Notes under the pieces: generated by a model | What the model saw: only the letters and a program-made list of their open reading frames with translations | What the model was told of the DNA's origin: nothing | The model's database searches: none | Position numbers and translations under genes: made by a program | NCBI GenBank assembly: GCA_964564655.1 | Contig: CAZMBO010000060.1 | Coordinates: forward strand, 1 to 10,609 | DNA: 10,609 nt | Reading direction: 5' to 3' | Origin: UBA8687 sp964564655 | Lineage (GTDB): Bacteria > Nitrospinota > Nitrospinia > Nitrospinales > VA-1 | Shown here: piece after piece, positions 1 to 6,185 of the stretch | Layout of the letters: every line of letters begins with the position of its first letter | How positions within the stretch are numbered: the first letter of the stretch is position 1

Positions 1-250
1 GGGTAAGAAACCCAGTAATCAAACCGATCGAGCCAAAGACTTCCCCTACAATTACGAGAAATGCGACAATCCATGGCAAACCTGCTGTACCCGTAAAATA
101 CGACATGGTGCCGGTAAAACCAAACCCACCAAACCACCCAAGAAGTTTTTGTGCCCCATGAGGAAACATCACGCATCCCAACACAACTCTAGGTACTAGA
201 TAGGAAAAACTGTCATTAGTTTGAAAAAAATATTTCATAAAATTTTTCAT
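1..250 (-). CDS. DoxX-family integral membrane protein (5' part, runs off left edge)
   Basis: Translating the minus strand from the ATG at 250-248 gives 83 residues that remain open at the window edge, so the C-terminal part is missing. Visible family features are Arg21 ahead of the first helix, a His-Gly pair at 31-32, GWFGG at 38-42, a Gly-rich turn, then a hydrophobic helix containing Glu70 and a Gly-rich stretch ending in GFLT. This order is typical of the DoxX family, small four-helix inner-membrane proteins variously linked to quinone or thiosulfate oxidation and oxidative stress; the precise role of this copy cannot be told. The start is supported by a strong ribosome binding site, GGAGGGG, at 257-263. 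The gene follows tRNA-Lys on the same strand but is separated from it by a terminator hairpin and has its own candidate promoter. Confidence 0.85.
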   Translation of the reverse strand, partial: MKNFMKYFFQTNDSFSYLVPRVVLGCVMFPHGAQKLLGWFGGFGFTGTMSYFTGTAGLPWIVAFLVIVGEVFGSIGLITGFLT

Positions 251-284
251 AACGATCCCCTCCAAAGGTAAGCAACGACCGTAT

Positions 285-313
285 TTTATACAGGATGGAG
301 GATAATGGGAAGG
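285..313 (-). promoter_or_regulatory. Candidate promoter of the DoxX-family gene
   Basis: On the minus strand TATAAA (290-285) matches the sigma-70 -10 consensus at five of six positions. It lies about 35 bases ahead of the DoxX start codon, giving a leader of roughly 28 bases that includes the GGAGGGG ribosome binding site. The -35 region at a 17-base spacing (CCTTCC, 313-308) is poor, so the call rests on the -10 box and its position. Confidence 0.4.
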
Positions 314-370
314 TGGGTGTAAATAGGCATTACTGCATTTTGCTTTTATTTGGCAAACATAATAAGAAAT

Positions 371-394
371 GGGTTACAGCCTAAACTGTAACCC
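371..394 (-). terminator. Hairpin terminator behind tRNA-Lys
   Basis: GGGTTACAG (371-379) and CTGTAACCC (386-394) form a perfect nine-base-pair stem with a six-base loop. On the minus strand it lies 11 bases beyond the tRNA 3' end and is followed by a T-rich but interrupted stretch (ATTTCTTATT). The symmetric stem would work in either direction, but nothing on the plus strand needs it. It most likely ends tRNA-Lys transcription and separates that unit from the DoxX gene. Confidence 0.7.
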
Positions 395-405
395 ATTGAT
401 TTAAT

Positions 406-481
406 TGGTGAGCCGTCTCGGGATCGAACCGAGGACCTAATGATTAAGAGTCATTTGCTCTGCCAGCTGAGCTAACGGCCC
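406..481 (-). tRNA. tRNA-Lys, anticodon CTT
   Basis: The 76-base minus-strand sequence folds as a complete cloverleaf. The acceptor stem is GGGCCGT paired with ACGGCTC (one G-U pair), followed by discriminator A and an encoded CCA. The D arm has stem GCTC/GAGC. The anticodon stem AATGA/TCATT encloses loop CTCTTAA, which places CTT at positions 34-36 and so reads the lysine codon AAG. The T arm carries the standard GGTTCGATCC core. No intron or mismatch is visible. Encoding CCA in the gene is the usual arrangement in many but not all bacteria. Confidence 0.97.
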
Positions 482-514
482 ACCAATAATTAGGTAATTT
501 TTGTAGAGTGATTT

Positions 515-543
515 ATTTTAGCGAATCCTCTAAGGGCCCGCAA
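515..543 (-). promoter_or_regulatory. Candidate promoter of tRNA-Lys
   Basis: On the minus strand TTGCGG (543-538) and TAAAAT (520-515) are separated by exactly 17 bases, with three and five matches to the sigma-70 -35 and -10 consensus. Transcription would start near 508, about 26 bases ahead of the mature tRNA 5' end. The -35 box overlaps a GC-rich imperfect hairpin (550-535) just after the stop codon of the upstream membrane protein gene; that hairpin has no T-tract and is not called as a terminator. Confidence 0.5.
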
Positions 544-549
544 GGCGGC

Positions 550-876
550 CTATCCCCCTAACACCCAGGCAAGTGCATGATACTGCATTGCGCTGATAGT
601 TGCAGAAAATCCCCCCAGTATCAGCGACAAAAACAAAAAACGATAAGCCTTTTCCTTATCTTCACGCATTTCCACAATATCAATCAAAAATGCTACAAAC
701 ATCAACGCGAAAAATAGTAGTTTTGCAACATCTGGTAGAATATCTGTTTTTAGTGCCTCCGTTTGCTCGACCAGCATTTTCTCGTGCAGGAATCCGACTC
801 CATAGAACCCCATCAGTATGACTGCCCATACCTTAAGTAGTAATTCTCTGGTTTGCTCAATTCTATAACTAGCCAT
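550..876 (-). CDS. Small three-helix membrane protein of unknown function
   Basis: This encodes 108 residues that I do not recognise as a named family. Three hydrophobic segments are visible at about residues 12-30, 50-68 and 78-97, with charged loops between them (EKMLVEQTEALK, then EMREDKEKAYR), so an integral inner-membrane protein is a safe reading. I place the start at the ATG at 876-874, not at the TTG 24 bases upstream: the purine-rich Shine-Dalgarno element AAGGAGAGG lies just ahead of this ATG, and starting at the TTG would put it inside the coding sequence. It is divergent from the peroxiredoxin gene and precedes tRNA-Lys on the same strand. No partner gene in the window indicates its role. 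No convincing promoter was found upstream; GATAAT on the minus strand near 930 is the best -10-like hexamer. Confidence 0.8.
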   Translation of the reverse strand: MASYRIEQTRELLLKVWAVILMGFYGVGFLHEKMLVEQTEALKTDILPDVAKLLFFALMFVAFLIDIVEMREDKEKAYRFLFLSLILGGFSATISAMQYHALAWVLGG

Positions 877-987
877 AGCGAATTCCTCTCCTTGACTCAA
901 TCACTTGCTCTGCGCCTTTAAAACCACCAAATTATCTAAAAAGTTGCATTAGCAAGCACTTAAAACTAGATATTTGAAGCTGGCTTT

Positions 988-1002
988 AGGGATATTTTCC
1001 CT
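988..1002. promoter_or_regulatory. Inverted repeat overlapping the -35 region of the peroxiredoxin promoter
   Basis: AGGGA (988-992) and TCCCT (998-1002) are perfect inverted copies separated by five bases, and the right half overlaps the predicted -35 hexamer. TCCCTTAC also recurs downstream at 1043-1050, 45 bases after its first copy at 998-1005. The placement suits a repressor or activator site, but it does not resemble the PerR box and no regulator is identified. Confidence 0.3.
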
Positions 1003-1023
1003 TACTGCACGTTATGGTATAAT
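995..1023 (+). promoter_or_regulatory. Extended -10 promoter of the peroxiredoxin gene
   Basis: TATAAT (1018-1023) is a perfect -10 box and is preceded by TGG, giving the extended -10 form TGnTATAAT. The -35 hexamer TTTTCC (995-1000), at 17-base spacing, is weak, which is common when an extended -10 is present. Transcription would start near 1030 and give a leader of about 120 bases. That leader includes a six-base-pair hairpin, ACCCGT (1067-1072) with ACGGGT (1082-1087), and ends in the ribosome binding site AAAGAGG ten bases ahead of the ATG at 1152. Confidence 0.7.
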
Positions 1024-1151
1024 TTTACCTTAATAAAGATAATCCCTTACATTTTCTTATTTAAAGACCCGTGCTTTTGTGACGGGTAATTCGGACAAAT
1101 TACAGGAAAAAGATTTATCCAATTTATAACTTTTAAAGAGGCAAGCAAATC

Positions 1152-1787
1152 ATGGCAATCAGATTAGGAGACACCGCACCGGATTTTACAGCAGACACTA
1201 CCGAAGGCACCATCGAATTCCATAAATACCTTGGAGACGGATGGGGAATTTTGTTTTCACATCCCAAGGATTACACGCCGGTCTGCACAACCGAACTAGG
1301 TCGTGTTGCTAACTTAAAAAGCGAGTTCGATAAACGCAATGTAAAAGTTCTCGCGTTGAGCGTAGACCCCGTTGACTCTCATAAGGGCTGGGTCAATGAT
1401 ATCAATGAAACTCAAAGTTGTTCCGTGAATTATCCCATCATTGCCGATCCCGATAAAAAAATTGCGGGAATGTATGACATGATCCACCCCAATGCTTTAA
1501 ACAACCTGACGGTTCGTTCTGTGTTTGTCATTGCCCCGGATAAAACAGTAAAACTCACAATCACTTATCCCGCTTCCACCGGAAGAAATTTTGATGAGAT
1601 CCTGCGCGTTATAGATTCTCTTCAACTCACGGCCAATTACCAGGTTGCAACACCGGTTGATTGGAAACATGGCGATGACTGTGTTGTGGTACCGGCAATC
1701 AAAACAGAAGATATCCCGGCAAAATTTCCGAAAGGGCATAAGGTCATTAAACCTTATTTGCGCACGACACCACAGCCGGACTTATAA
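1152..1787 (+). CDS. 1-Cys peroxiredoxin (Prx6 family)
   Basis: This encodes a 211-residue thiol peroxidase that reduces hydrogen peroxide and organic peroxides, presumably in the cytoplasm since no signal peptide is seen. The catalytic motif PxxxTxxC is present as Pro38, Thr42 and Cys45 within TPVCTTELG, the form typical of the Prx6 subfamily. Arg122 (VRSVFVI) matches the conserved active-site arginine. The C-terminal domain with WKHGDD near 171-176, FPKG near 192-195 and KPYLR near 200-204 is characteristic of Prx6 and sets it apart from the shorter AhpC/2-Cys type. Cys90 and Cys177 are present but not at the positions expected of a 2-Cys resolving residue. Length is normal for the family. 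It has its own strong promoter and ends in an intrinsic terminator, so it is probably monocistronic; the reductant partner is not in the window. Confidence 0.95.
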   Translation: MAIRLGDTAPDFTADTTEGTIEFHKYLGDGWGILFSHPKDYTPVCTTELGRVANLKSEFDKRNVKVLALSVDPVDSHKGWVNDINETQSCSVNYPIIADPDKKIAGMYDMIHPNALNNLTVRSVFVIAPDKTVKLTITYPASTGRNFDEILRVIDSLQLTANYQVATPVDWKHGDDCVVVPAIKTEDIPAKFPKGHKVIKPYLRTTPQPDL

Positions 1788-1797
1788 AATTTTATCC

Positions 1798-1846
1798 AAA
1801 GCCTATGCGGGCAGCGGGTTGCTGCTTGCATCAGGCTTTCTTTTTT
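1798..1846 (+). terminator. Strong intrinsic terminator behind the peroxiredoxin gene
   Basis: Starting 11 bases after the stop codon, AAAGCC (1798-1803) pairs with GGCTTT (1834-1839). Inside it, ATGCGGGCAGC pairs with GCTGCTTGCAT as a continuous eleven-base-pair helix with two G-U pairs, closed by loop GGGTT (1816-1820). A run of six T follows at 1841-1846. This is a textbook rho-independent terminator and is unusually close to the start codon of the next gene at 1858. Confidence 0.9.
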
Positions 1847-1857
1847 GCTTACGCCAA

Positions 1858-2742
1858 ATGGAACAAAAAAAAGCCTTGGGCCAGATTTCATCTCTCATTA
1901 AGTTATTAACTGATCGGGATGAGTTTGTGAGGAACCGAGTTCGCGAGGAACTGATCGAGTTGGGTGAAGATGCCCTACCCTTCCTTGATATGGCAACCCG
2001 CGGCGAAGACGAATCATTGCGCATTCAGGCCCATCTGATTATCCAGAGTATCCTGCCACATAAGCTTGCTGATAAATTCAGGCAACTGGCGAAGAAAAAC
2101 CCGAGTCAAGATGTTGATCTGGAAGCCGGGATGATGCTCATCATGGAATTTGGCTACCCGGAATCCGATCCTGAAGAGTGCCGTCAAAAACTTGATGACC
2201 TGGCACAAAAACTGGCAGGGATTTTATATGTTAATAATGAGCCACAACAAATTGTCACTGCTTTTACGCATTTTCTTTTCCAGGAAAATGGATTCAAAGG
2301 CAACAAAGATAACTACCATAACCCGGACAACAGTTTCATCAATAAAGTTTTGGAAAATCATACAGGCTTACCCATCACCCTTTCAGCCCTATGTGTTCTA
2401 TTGGCAAAACGATTGAACCTACCCATCGTGGGCGTGGGAATGCCTGGGCATTATATTGTGAAGTACAGTCTACCTTTAGAACCGATCTACTTTGACCCTT
2501 TCCATCAAGGTCGTATTTTGACAAAAAATGAATGCGTTAAAATAGTTGAGCAATTCGGCCATCGATTTGAAGAACACTTTTTATCGCAGTCAACACAACG
2601 TGAAACACTTATACGTATGCTCAATAACCTAAGACAAGTTTATATAAATTCCAATGAAACTAAAAAGGCGGAAACTCTGACTGAATATATAAAAATTCTA
2701 TTGAATCCATCCAAAAACCAGCCTTCGGAAAGAATACGTTAA
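1858..2742 (+). CDS. SirB1-like transglutaminase-fold protein
   Basis: The 294-residue product has a helical N-terminal part (about 1-120, HEAT-like in appearance, with RVREELIELGEDALPFL at 27-43) followed by a Transglut_core2/SirB1-type domain at about 140-235. Recognisable are the Asn-rich lead-in at 149-158, TGLPITLSALC (169-179), RLNLPIVGVGMPGHYIVK (185-202) and YFDPFHQG (211-218). His198 and Asp213 fit the His and Asp of the transglutaminase triad. The usual nucleophile position in the helix after GLPI shows Thr/Ser, as in other SirB1-type proteins, although Cys179 lies nearby. The cellular role of this family is not established; the Salmonella name comes from an invasion-gene regulator locus. 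The ATG at 1858 is the first start after the upstream terminator and has no Shine-Dalgarno sequence, so the exact start is less certain than the domain call. The gene probably forms an operon with the following reductase, 12 bases away. Confidence 0.82.
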   Translation: MEQKKALGQISSLIKLLTDRDEFVRNRVREELIELGEDALPFLDMATRGEDESLRIQAHLIIQSILPHKLADKFRQLAKKNPSQDVDLEAGMMLIMEFGYPESDPEECRQKLDDLAQKLAGILYVNNEPQQIVTAFTHFLFQENGFKGNKDNYHNPDNSFINKVLENHTGLPITLSALCVLLAKRLNLPIVGVGMPGHYIVKYSLPLEPIYFDPFHQGRILTKNECVKIVEQFGHRFEEHFLSQSTQRETLIRMLNNLRQVYINSNETKKAETLTEYIKILLNPSKNQPSERIR

Positions 2743-2754
2743 TAAAATCCACCC

Positions 2755-3513
2755 ATGCCAAAATTCGTTCTCATAACAGGAGCTGGAACAGGTATCGGCC
2801 GGTCTATCGCGCTAACTCTGGCAGAGCAAGGGTTCTCGTTGATTCTCTGTGGACGCAATTTAGAAAATCTCGAAGAAACAAAAACACAACTGAAAAACCC
2901 AGAGAATCATTCAACCCATTCCTGTGACATAAGAAAAATCGGTGATGTGCAATCCTCCTTAGATAAAACTAATGCGGAATCCCTATATGGCCTAGTAGCC
3001 AATGCAGGAGTCGGAGGTGAAAATACTTTCGGAGAAAAAGACCGCTGGAAAGAAATAATAGAAACTAATCTGACAGGAACTTACCAAACAGTGCAAGAAT
3101 GTCTGCCCTATCTAAAAAACGATGCCGCTTCATATAAAAAGGTGGTGATCCTTTCATCTATTTTAGCAAGGTTAGGGGTACCTGGTTACTCGGCCTATTG
3201 TGCTTCCAAAGCAGGGTTGCTCGGCCTCACCCGCTCTCTTGCTGCCCAGCACAGTGGCGATAAAATTTTGATCAATGCGCTTTGTCCCGGTTGGGTCAAT
3301 ACAAAAATGGCCAGGGAAGGAATTGAGGGGTTCGCTGAAGCTTTAAATATCACTAAAGAGGAAGCGTATCAGGAAGCAATGAAACCAGTGCCCTTAGGTA
3401 AAATGTCGGAACCCGAAGAAATAGCACAATTCGTGGGCTACCTGTTATCCGAAAAACAAACCTCTTTGACCGGACAAACGATTGACATCAACAATGGTGC
3501 CCTCATGCCCTAA
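2755..3513 (+). CDS. Short-chain dehydrogenase/reductase (classical SDR)
   Basis: This encodes 252 residues, the standard length of a classical SDR. The Rossmann nucleotide-binding motif TGAGTGIG is at 8-15. CGRN at 32-35, after the second strand, carries Arg34, which suggests NADP(H) preference. NAG is at 83-85 and catalytic Asn105 in ETNLTGTY. Catalytic Ser134/135 precedes the YxxxK pair Tyr148 and Lys152 in YCASK. PGWVNT at 178-183 and the C-terminal TGQTIDINNGALMP complete the fold. It is similar to the FabG-like 3-oxoacyl reductase or glucose dehydrogenase type, but the substrate cannot be assigned from sequence alone, and no fatty-acid genes are nearby. The spacing of 12 bases after the SirB1-like gene suggests co-transcription. 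The ribosome binding site is weak. The gene converges on the radical SAM gene. Confidence 0.92.
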   Translation: MPKFVLITGAGTGIGRSIALTLAEQGFSLILCGRNLENLEETKTQLKNPENHSTHSCDIRKIGDVQSSLDKTNAESLYGLVANAGVGGENTFGEKDRWKEIIETNLTGTYQTVQECLPYLKNDAASYKKVVILSSILARLGVPGYSAYCASKAGLLGLTRSLAAQHSGDKILINALCPGWVNTKMAREGIEGFAEALNITKEEAYQEAMKPVPLGKMSEPEEIAQFVGYLLSEKQTSLTGQTIDINNGALMP

Positions 3514-3577
3514 TCAGGGTATCTTTTAGAAAAGCCTTTCGCCGCTGGAAATTCTATCTATCAAAATAGCAACGCCG

Positions 3578-5395
3578 CTATAGCATAACTTCGGGGGCAA
3601 GGCTATTGTCGTGGGCTTCGGGGTTGTTTTTGACGTAGAGTTGCGGCAGGTCACTAGTGCCGTATTTGGTGATATAGAGGAAAACATGTTCACGGGCATT
3701 GATGCGTAACGCCCAAGGGCCGAAATCTTCTTGATAAAATCTATTGTAGCGATCCATCGCTTCCTCGGTAGTCTGCCCTGACTCTGGCGTGTAGTAATAA
3801 TCAAGAGCGAGGTCATGCTCAGGATTCACCTTTACATCGATCTTGTATTCATCTGCCTGATACATCACGGGTGCATTTTTATAGAGAACGAAAAAATACA
3901 TCTCAACCGATGGTATCTGGTGCTGGTTCTCGATCAAGAATCGTCTTGTATCTTCGGCTTCTTCTTCTGTTTCACTGGGGAAACCGTAAAAGCACATGAC
4001 ATGACTCCATATCCCCACCCGTTTTGCCTGCTCCAGATTGATCTTTGCTGCTTTGATGTCCGTATCTTTTTTAACCAGTTTAATAATGCGCTCATTAGCT
4101 GATTCCAAACCATAATAGAGAGAACGACAGCCGGATTTATGCGCAAAATCCCATATCTCCGGCTCCAGAAGTTGGGATTCAAACCGGATGAGCGTGGTCC
4201 AATAAATATCAAGTTCGCGTTCAACCATCATCGGCGGTAGCTTGATGAAAAGTGCAGGAGGAAACGATTCGTCGGTAAACATGAAATGTTTAGCGTTGAG
4301 TTTGTTTTTTAGATATTCGAGTTCATCGACAATCTGGTCTGCGTGCTTGGCGCGGAATTGATCGATATAACCGGCGCCGTGATCGCAGAACGTACATTTT
4401 CCCCAATAACATCCACGCGTGCCCAGATAAGGAACCAGTTTTTCCGGTGAGAAGTATTTTTCCCAGGGCATACCATCGAAGTCAGGTGGCGGCAATTGGT
4501 CGACTCGTTCCTGATAAGTCTCGTTGACATGTATCTGATCTTCTTCATCTTTATAGATGAGATTCGAGACTTCGTTCATCTTACGCTTGCCTGAAAGCGC
4601 CTCTACCAACCATACCAGTGCATGTTCGCCCTCGTAGGTGATCATCGAATCAAAAGCTTTACCAAAAAAATGTGGTTTTTTAGCGAACTCGTCTTTTAAC
4701 CGGGTGATGATGTTGCCACCCACAGTGACATGAATGTCGGGAAATGCTTCTTTTATCAAGGTGGCGAAGGTGATTCCAGACATCAGTTGCACGGGGGTCC
4801 CTATTGAAATACCAACCACTTCCGGTTTTTCTCTTTTGATAGATCTTAAGACCAGTTGTCGACAAATATCAGCATAGACGTTGACTTTATTGTCGAAGGG
4901 TACCTTGAGCAAATCTTCGGAAACCCAAGGGCGGTAGACGTTGAGGTTGCTCTCAACCGGATAAAACTGGATGCTCGCCGGGAAATAGGCTACAGAAACA
5001 TATTCCATAACTTCACGGAAAGCATTGAGCGCCCATTCCGATTTTTCCACCTCATAGAATTCCTCGCTACGCATGATTTCCTTGGCCCTGCCGACTTTTT
5101 GAATATGGTAGTCGAGGTCGATATGCTGATAGTCGCTGAGCATTTGTTTCAACTCTGCGTCTTGTGCGCTTAGATTGGCTGCATTTCGCTTGAGTTCTTT
5201 GAAGCGGTCCTGAATCTTGCCTTTAACAAACAACAGGAATCCAGGCGTAAAGATATGGTCATACATTTCCACATTGATGTCTTTAAGAACGGTATCGATA
5301 CCGTTCTGCCGCAACACGGCCGCGAGACTGGGCAAGGCCAGATAAGGAGCCGTAGGCACCCACTCGGGTGGAAATATCAACATGACCTTCTTCAT
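3578..5395 (-). CDS. B12-binding-domain radical SAM enzyme, substrate unknown
   Basis: This 605-residue protein has an N-terminal cobalamin-binding-like region. It begins KKVMLIFPPEW, followed by LPSLAAVLRQNGIDTVLKD (21-39), and includes the Rossmann-type VVGISIGTPVQL (193-204) and TVGGN (224-228). The DxHxxG cobalamin-ligand motif is not seen. About 110 residues of helical, charged sequence are inserted between these parts. The radical SAM core starts at GTRGCYWGKCTFCD; Cys329, Cys334 and Cys337 form a Cx4Cx2C set, wider than the canonical Cx3Cx2C. Downstream marks are FTDESF (373-378), YYGLES (427-432) and GFPSETEEEAEDT (471-483), all standard for the radical SAM barrel. The roughly 100-residue C-terminal region after 505 is unassigned. 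Such enzymes perform radical methylations or rearrangements, often in lipid or peptide natural products. It stands alone, divergent from the acidic-protein operon. The ATG at 5395 is preceded by a weak GGGAAA ribosome binding site. Confidence 0.9.
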   Translation of the reverse strand: MKKVMLIFPPEWVPTAPYLALPSLAAVLRQNGIDTVLKDINVEMYDHIFTPGFLLFVKGKIQDRFKELKRNAANLSAQDAELKQMLSDYQHIDLDYHIQKVGRAKEIMRSEEFYEVEKSEWALNAFREVMEYVSVAYFPASIQFYPVESNLNVYRPWVSEDLLKVPFDNKVNVYADICRQLVLRSIKREKPEVVGISIGTPVQLMSGITFATLIKEAFPDIHVTVGGNIITRLKDEFAKKPHFFGKAFDSMITYEGEHALVWLVEALSGKRKMNEVSNLIYKDEEDQIHVNETYQERVDQLPPPDFDGMPWEKYFSPEKLVPYLGTRGCYWGKCTFCDHGAGYIDQFRAKHADQIVDELEYLKNKLNAKHFMFTDESFPPALFIKLPPMMVERELDIYWTTLIRFESQLLEPEIWDFAHKSGCRSLYYGLESANERIIKLVKKDTDIKAAKINLEQAKRVGIWSHVMCFYGFPSETEEEAEDTRRFLIENQHQIPSVEMYFFVLYKNAPVMYQADEYKIDVKVNPEHDLALDYYYTPESGQTTEEAMDRYNRFYQEDFGPWALRINAREHVFLYITKYGTSDLPQLYVKNNPEAHDNSLAPEVML

Positions 5396-5517
5396 ATGCT
5401 TTCCCGGATTAACACCTTAATTAAATAGGCGCTATGTTATCATAAATCGATTCCCACATCAGGTAGCTGTGGTCCTTCAAGACAAAACATGCTTTTCTTC
5501 TGATCAGCTATTAAGTT

Positions 5518-5545
5518 TTGGAATCCAATAGGTTAATGCTAACAT
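5518..5545 (+). promoter_or_regulatory. Candidate promoter of the acidic protein / polyferredoxin operon
   Basis: TTGGAA (5518-5523) and TAACAT (5540-5545) are 16 bases apart, each with four matches to the sigma-70 consensus, and the -10 box is preceded by TGC as in extended -10 promoters. Transcription would start near 5552 and give a leader of about 100 bases. No second, equally good pair was found in this divergent region. For the opposite strand only a lone TATGAT near 5444-5439 was seen. Confidence 0.4.
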
Positions 5546-5558
5546 ATTAGAATCTAAT
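5546..5558. promoter_or_regulatory. Perfect palindrome at the predicted transcription start (operator-like)
   Basis: ATTAGA (5546-5551) and TCTAAT (5553-5558) are exact inverted copies around a single A. The site lies directly downstream of the candidate -10 box, where a bound repressor would block initiation. It is AT-rich, so chance occurrence is possible. The regulator is unknown. Confidence 0.3.
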
Positions 5559-5571
5559 TTATGAAAATTAA

Positions 5572-5614
5572 CGGGAATTCAGGTTTCCCGGTGTGGCCAG
5601 ATGGGACAATCCCA
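5572..5614 (+). other. Two tandem hairpins in the leader of the 5651 gene
   Basis: CGGGAA (5572-5577) pairs with TTCCCG (5585-5590), and TGGGA (5602-5606) pairs with TCCCA (5610-5614) around a three-base loop. GTGT (5591-5594) and ACAC (5615-5618) can close an outer stem. No T-run follows, so this is not a simple terminator. The hairpins sit 37-79 bases upstream of the start codon and could affect translation or RNA stability. No known riboswitch class is recognised. Confidence 0.35.
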
Positions 5615-5650
5615 ACACGGTCCAATAGTAAAATGGAGCAAAAATAAGCT

Positions 5651-6151
5651 ATGTCTCAAACTGAAACGAGCGCAGAAGTTAAAGCAAAAATACTGCTTGA
5701 TGAAGCAAATCTAGCATTTTCGGAAACGTCCGAACGTAAGGATGCTTCCGGTGACCGTAAACCCGATGGATCAGCCTGGGAAGAGGGTCGGATGGAAGGC
5801 GAATATGATGAAACGGATTACCAAAAAATTCTAGATTTACAAATGAAAGCAGCTATCGTCTGCGACGAACACCCGGAACTGGAAGAAAAAACCGCACAGT
5901 TATTTGAATCCATTAATGATTCGAATGCCGAGAGTGTTCTCAACACGGTTCTTGCTGATAAAGATATTATGATATTGAGCAAAGCCGCCGTCACGACATT
6001 CATTCTAAGATTTCCAACGGTGCAGTCTTTCGTAAATAAGGGCCATCCACTGGTTCTGGCGATGGATGAATACATGCTGGAAAATGCCGATGCGCAAAAT
6101 TGGCATGACTATCATAACATCGCACAGGAGCAAGGTTGGCTCTCCGAATAA
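5651..6151 (+). CDS. Acidic protein of unknown function upstream of the polyferredoxin
   Basis: I do not recognise this 166-residue protein. It is strongly acidic, rich in Glu and Asp, and has no signal peptide or membrane segment, so it is likely cytoplasmic. Residues 1-60 look disordered, with a charged run of Ser, Asp, Lys and Gly followed by WEEGRMEGEYDETDYQ (43-58). From about 58 on the sequence looks helical (ILDLQMKAAIVCDEHPELEEK at 60-80, then AVTTFILRFPTVQSF). There is one cysteine, Cys71, so it is not itself an iron-sulfur protein of the usual kind. GGAG at 5635-5638 is the nearest ribosome binding site but lies 12 bases from the ATG, longer than ideal. The polyferredoxin gene follows after 34 bases on the same strand, suggesting co-transcription and possibly a partner or assembly role; that is inference from position only. 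Confidence 0.75.
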   Translation: MSQTETSAEVKAKILLDEANLAFSETSERKDASGDRKPDGSAWEEGRMEGEYDETDYQKILDLQMKAAIVCDEHPELEEKTAQLFESINDSNAESVLNTVLADKDIMILSKAAVTTFILRFPTVQSFVNKGHPLVLAMDEYMLENADAQNWHDYHNIAQEQGWLSE

Positions 6152-6185
6152 CCTCTGTTCTTACTAACCTATTTGTTTTAGATCA

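Noticed and set aside
535..550. GC-rich imperfect hairpin just after the small membrane protein gene
   Set aside because: It has a bulge, no following T-run, and overlaps the candidate tRNA promoter, so it is not called a terminator.
877..900. TTG start eight codons upstream for the small membrane protein
   Set aside because: The strong Shine-Dalgarno sequence AAGGAGAGG lies within these codons and serves the ATG at 876.
1645..1857. Upstream in-frame extension of the SirB1-like gene into the peroxiredoxin gene
   Set aside because: It overlaps the end of the peroxiredoxin and the whole terminator hairpin; the translated extension is not family-like, so the start was set at 1858.
4856..5173. 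Plus-strand open frame of 105 codons inside the radical SAM gene
   Set aside because: It is fully antisense to a well-supported coding region with clear motifs and shows no domain or ribosome binding site of its own.
5396..5650. Possible cobalamin or other riboswitch between the divergent genes
   Set aside because: No B12-box-like conserved core was seen on the side of the B12/radical SAM gene; the hairpins on the other strand match no class I know.
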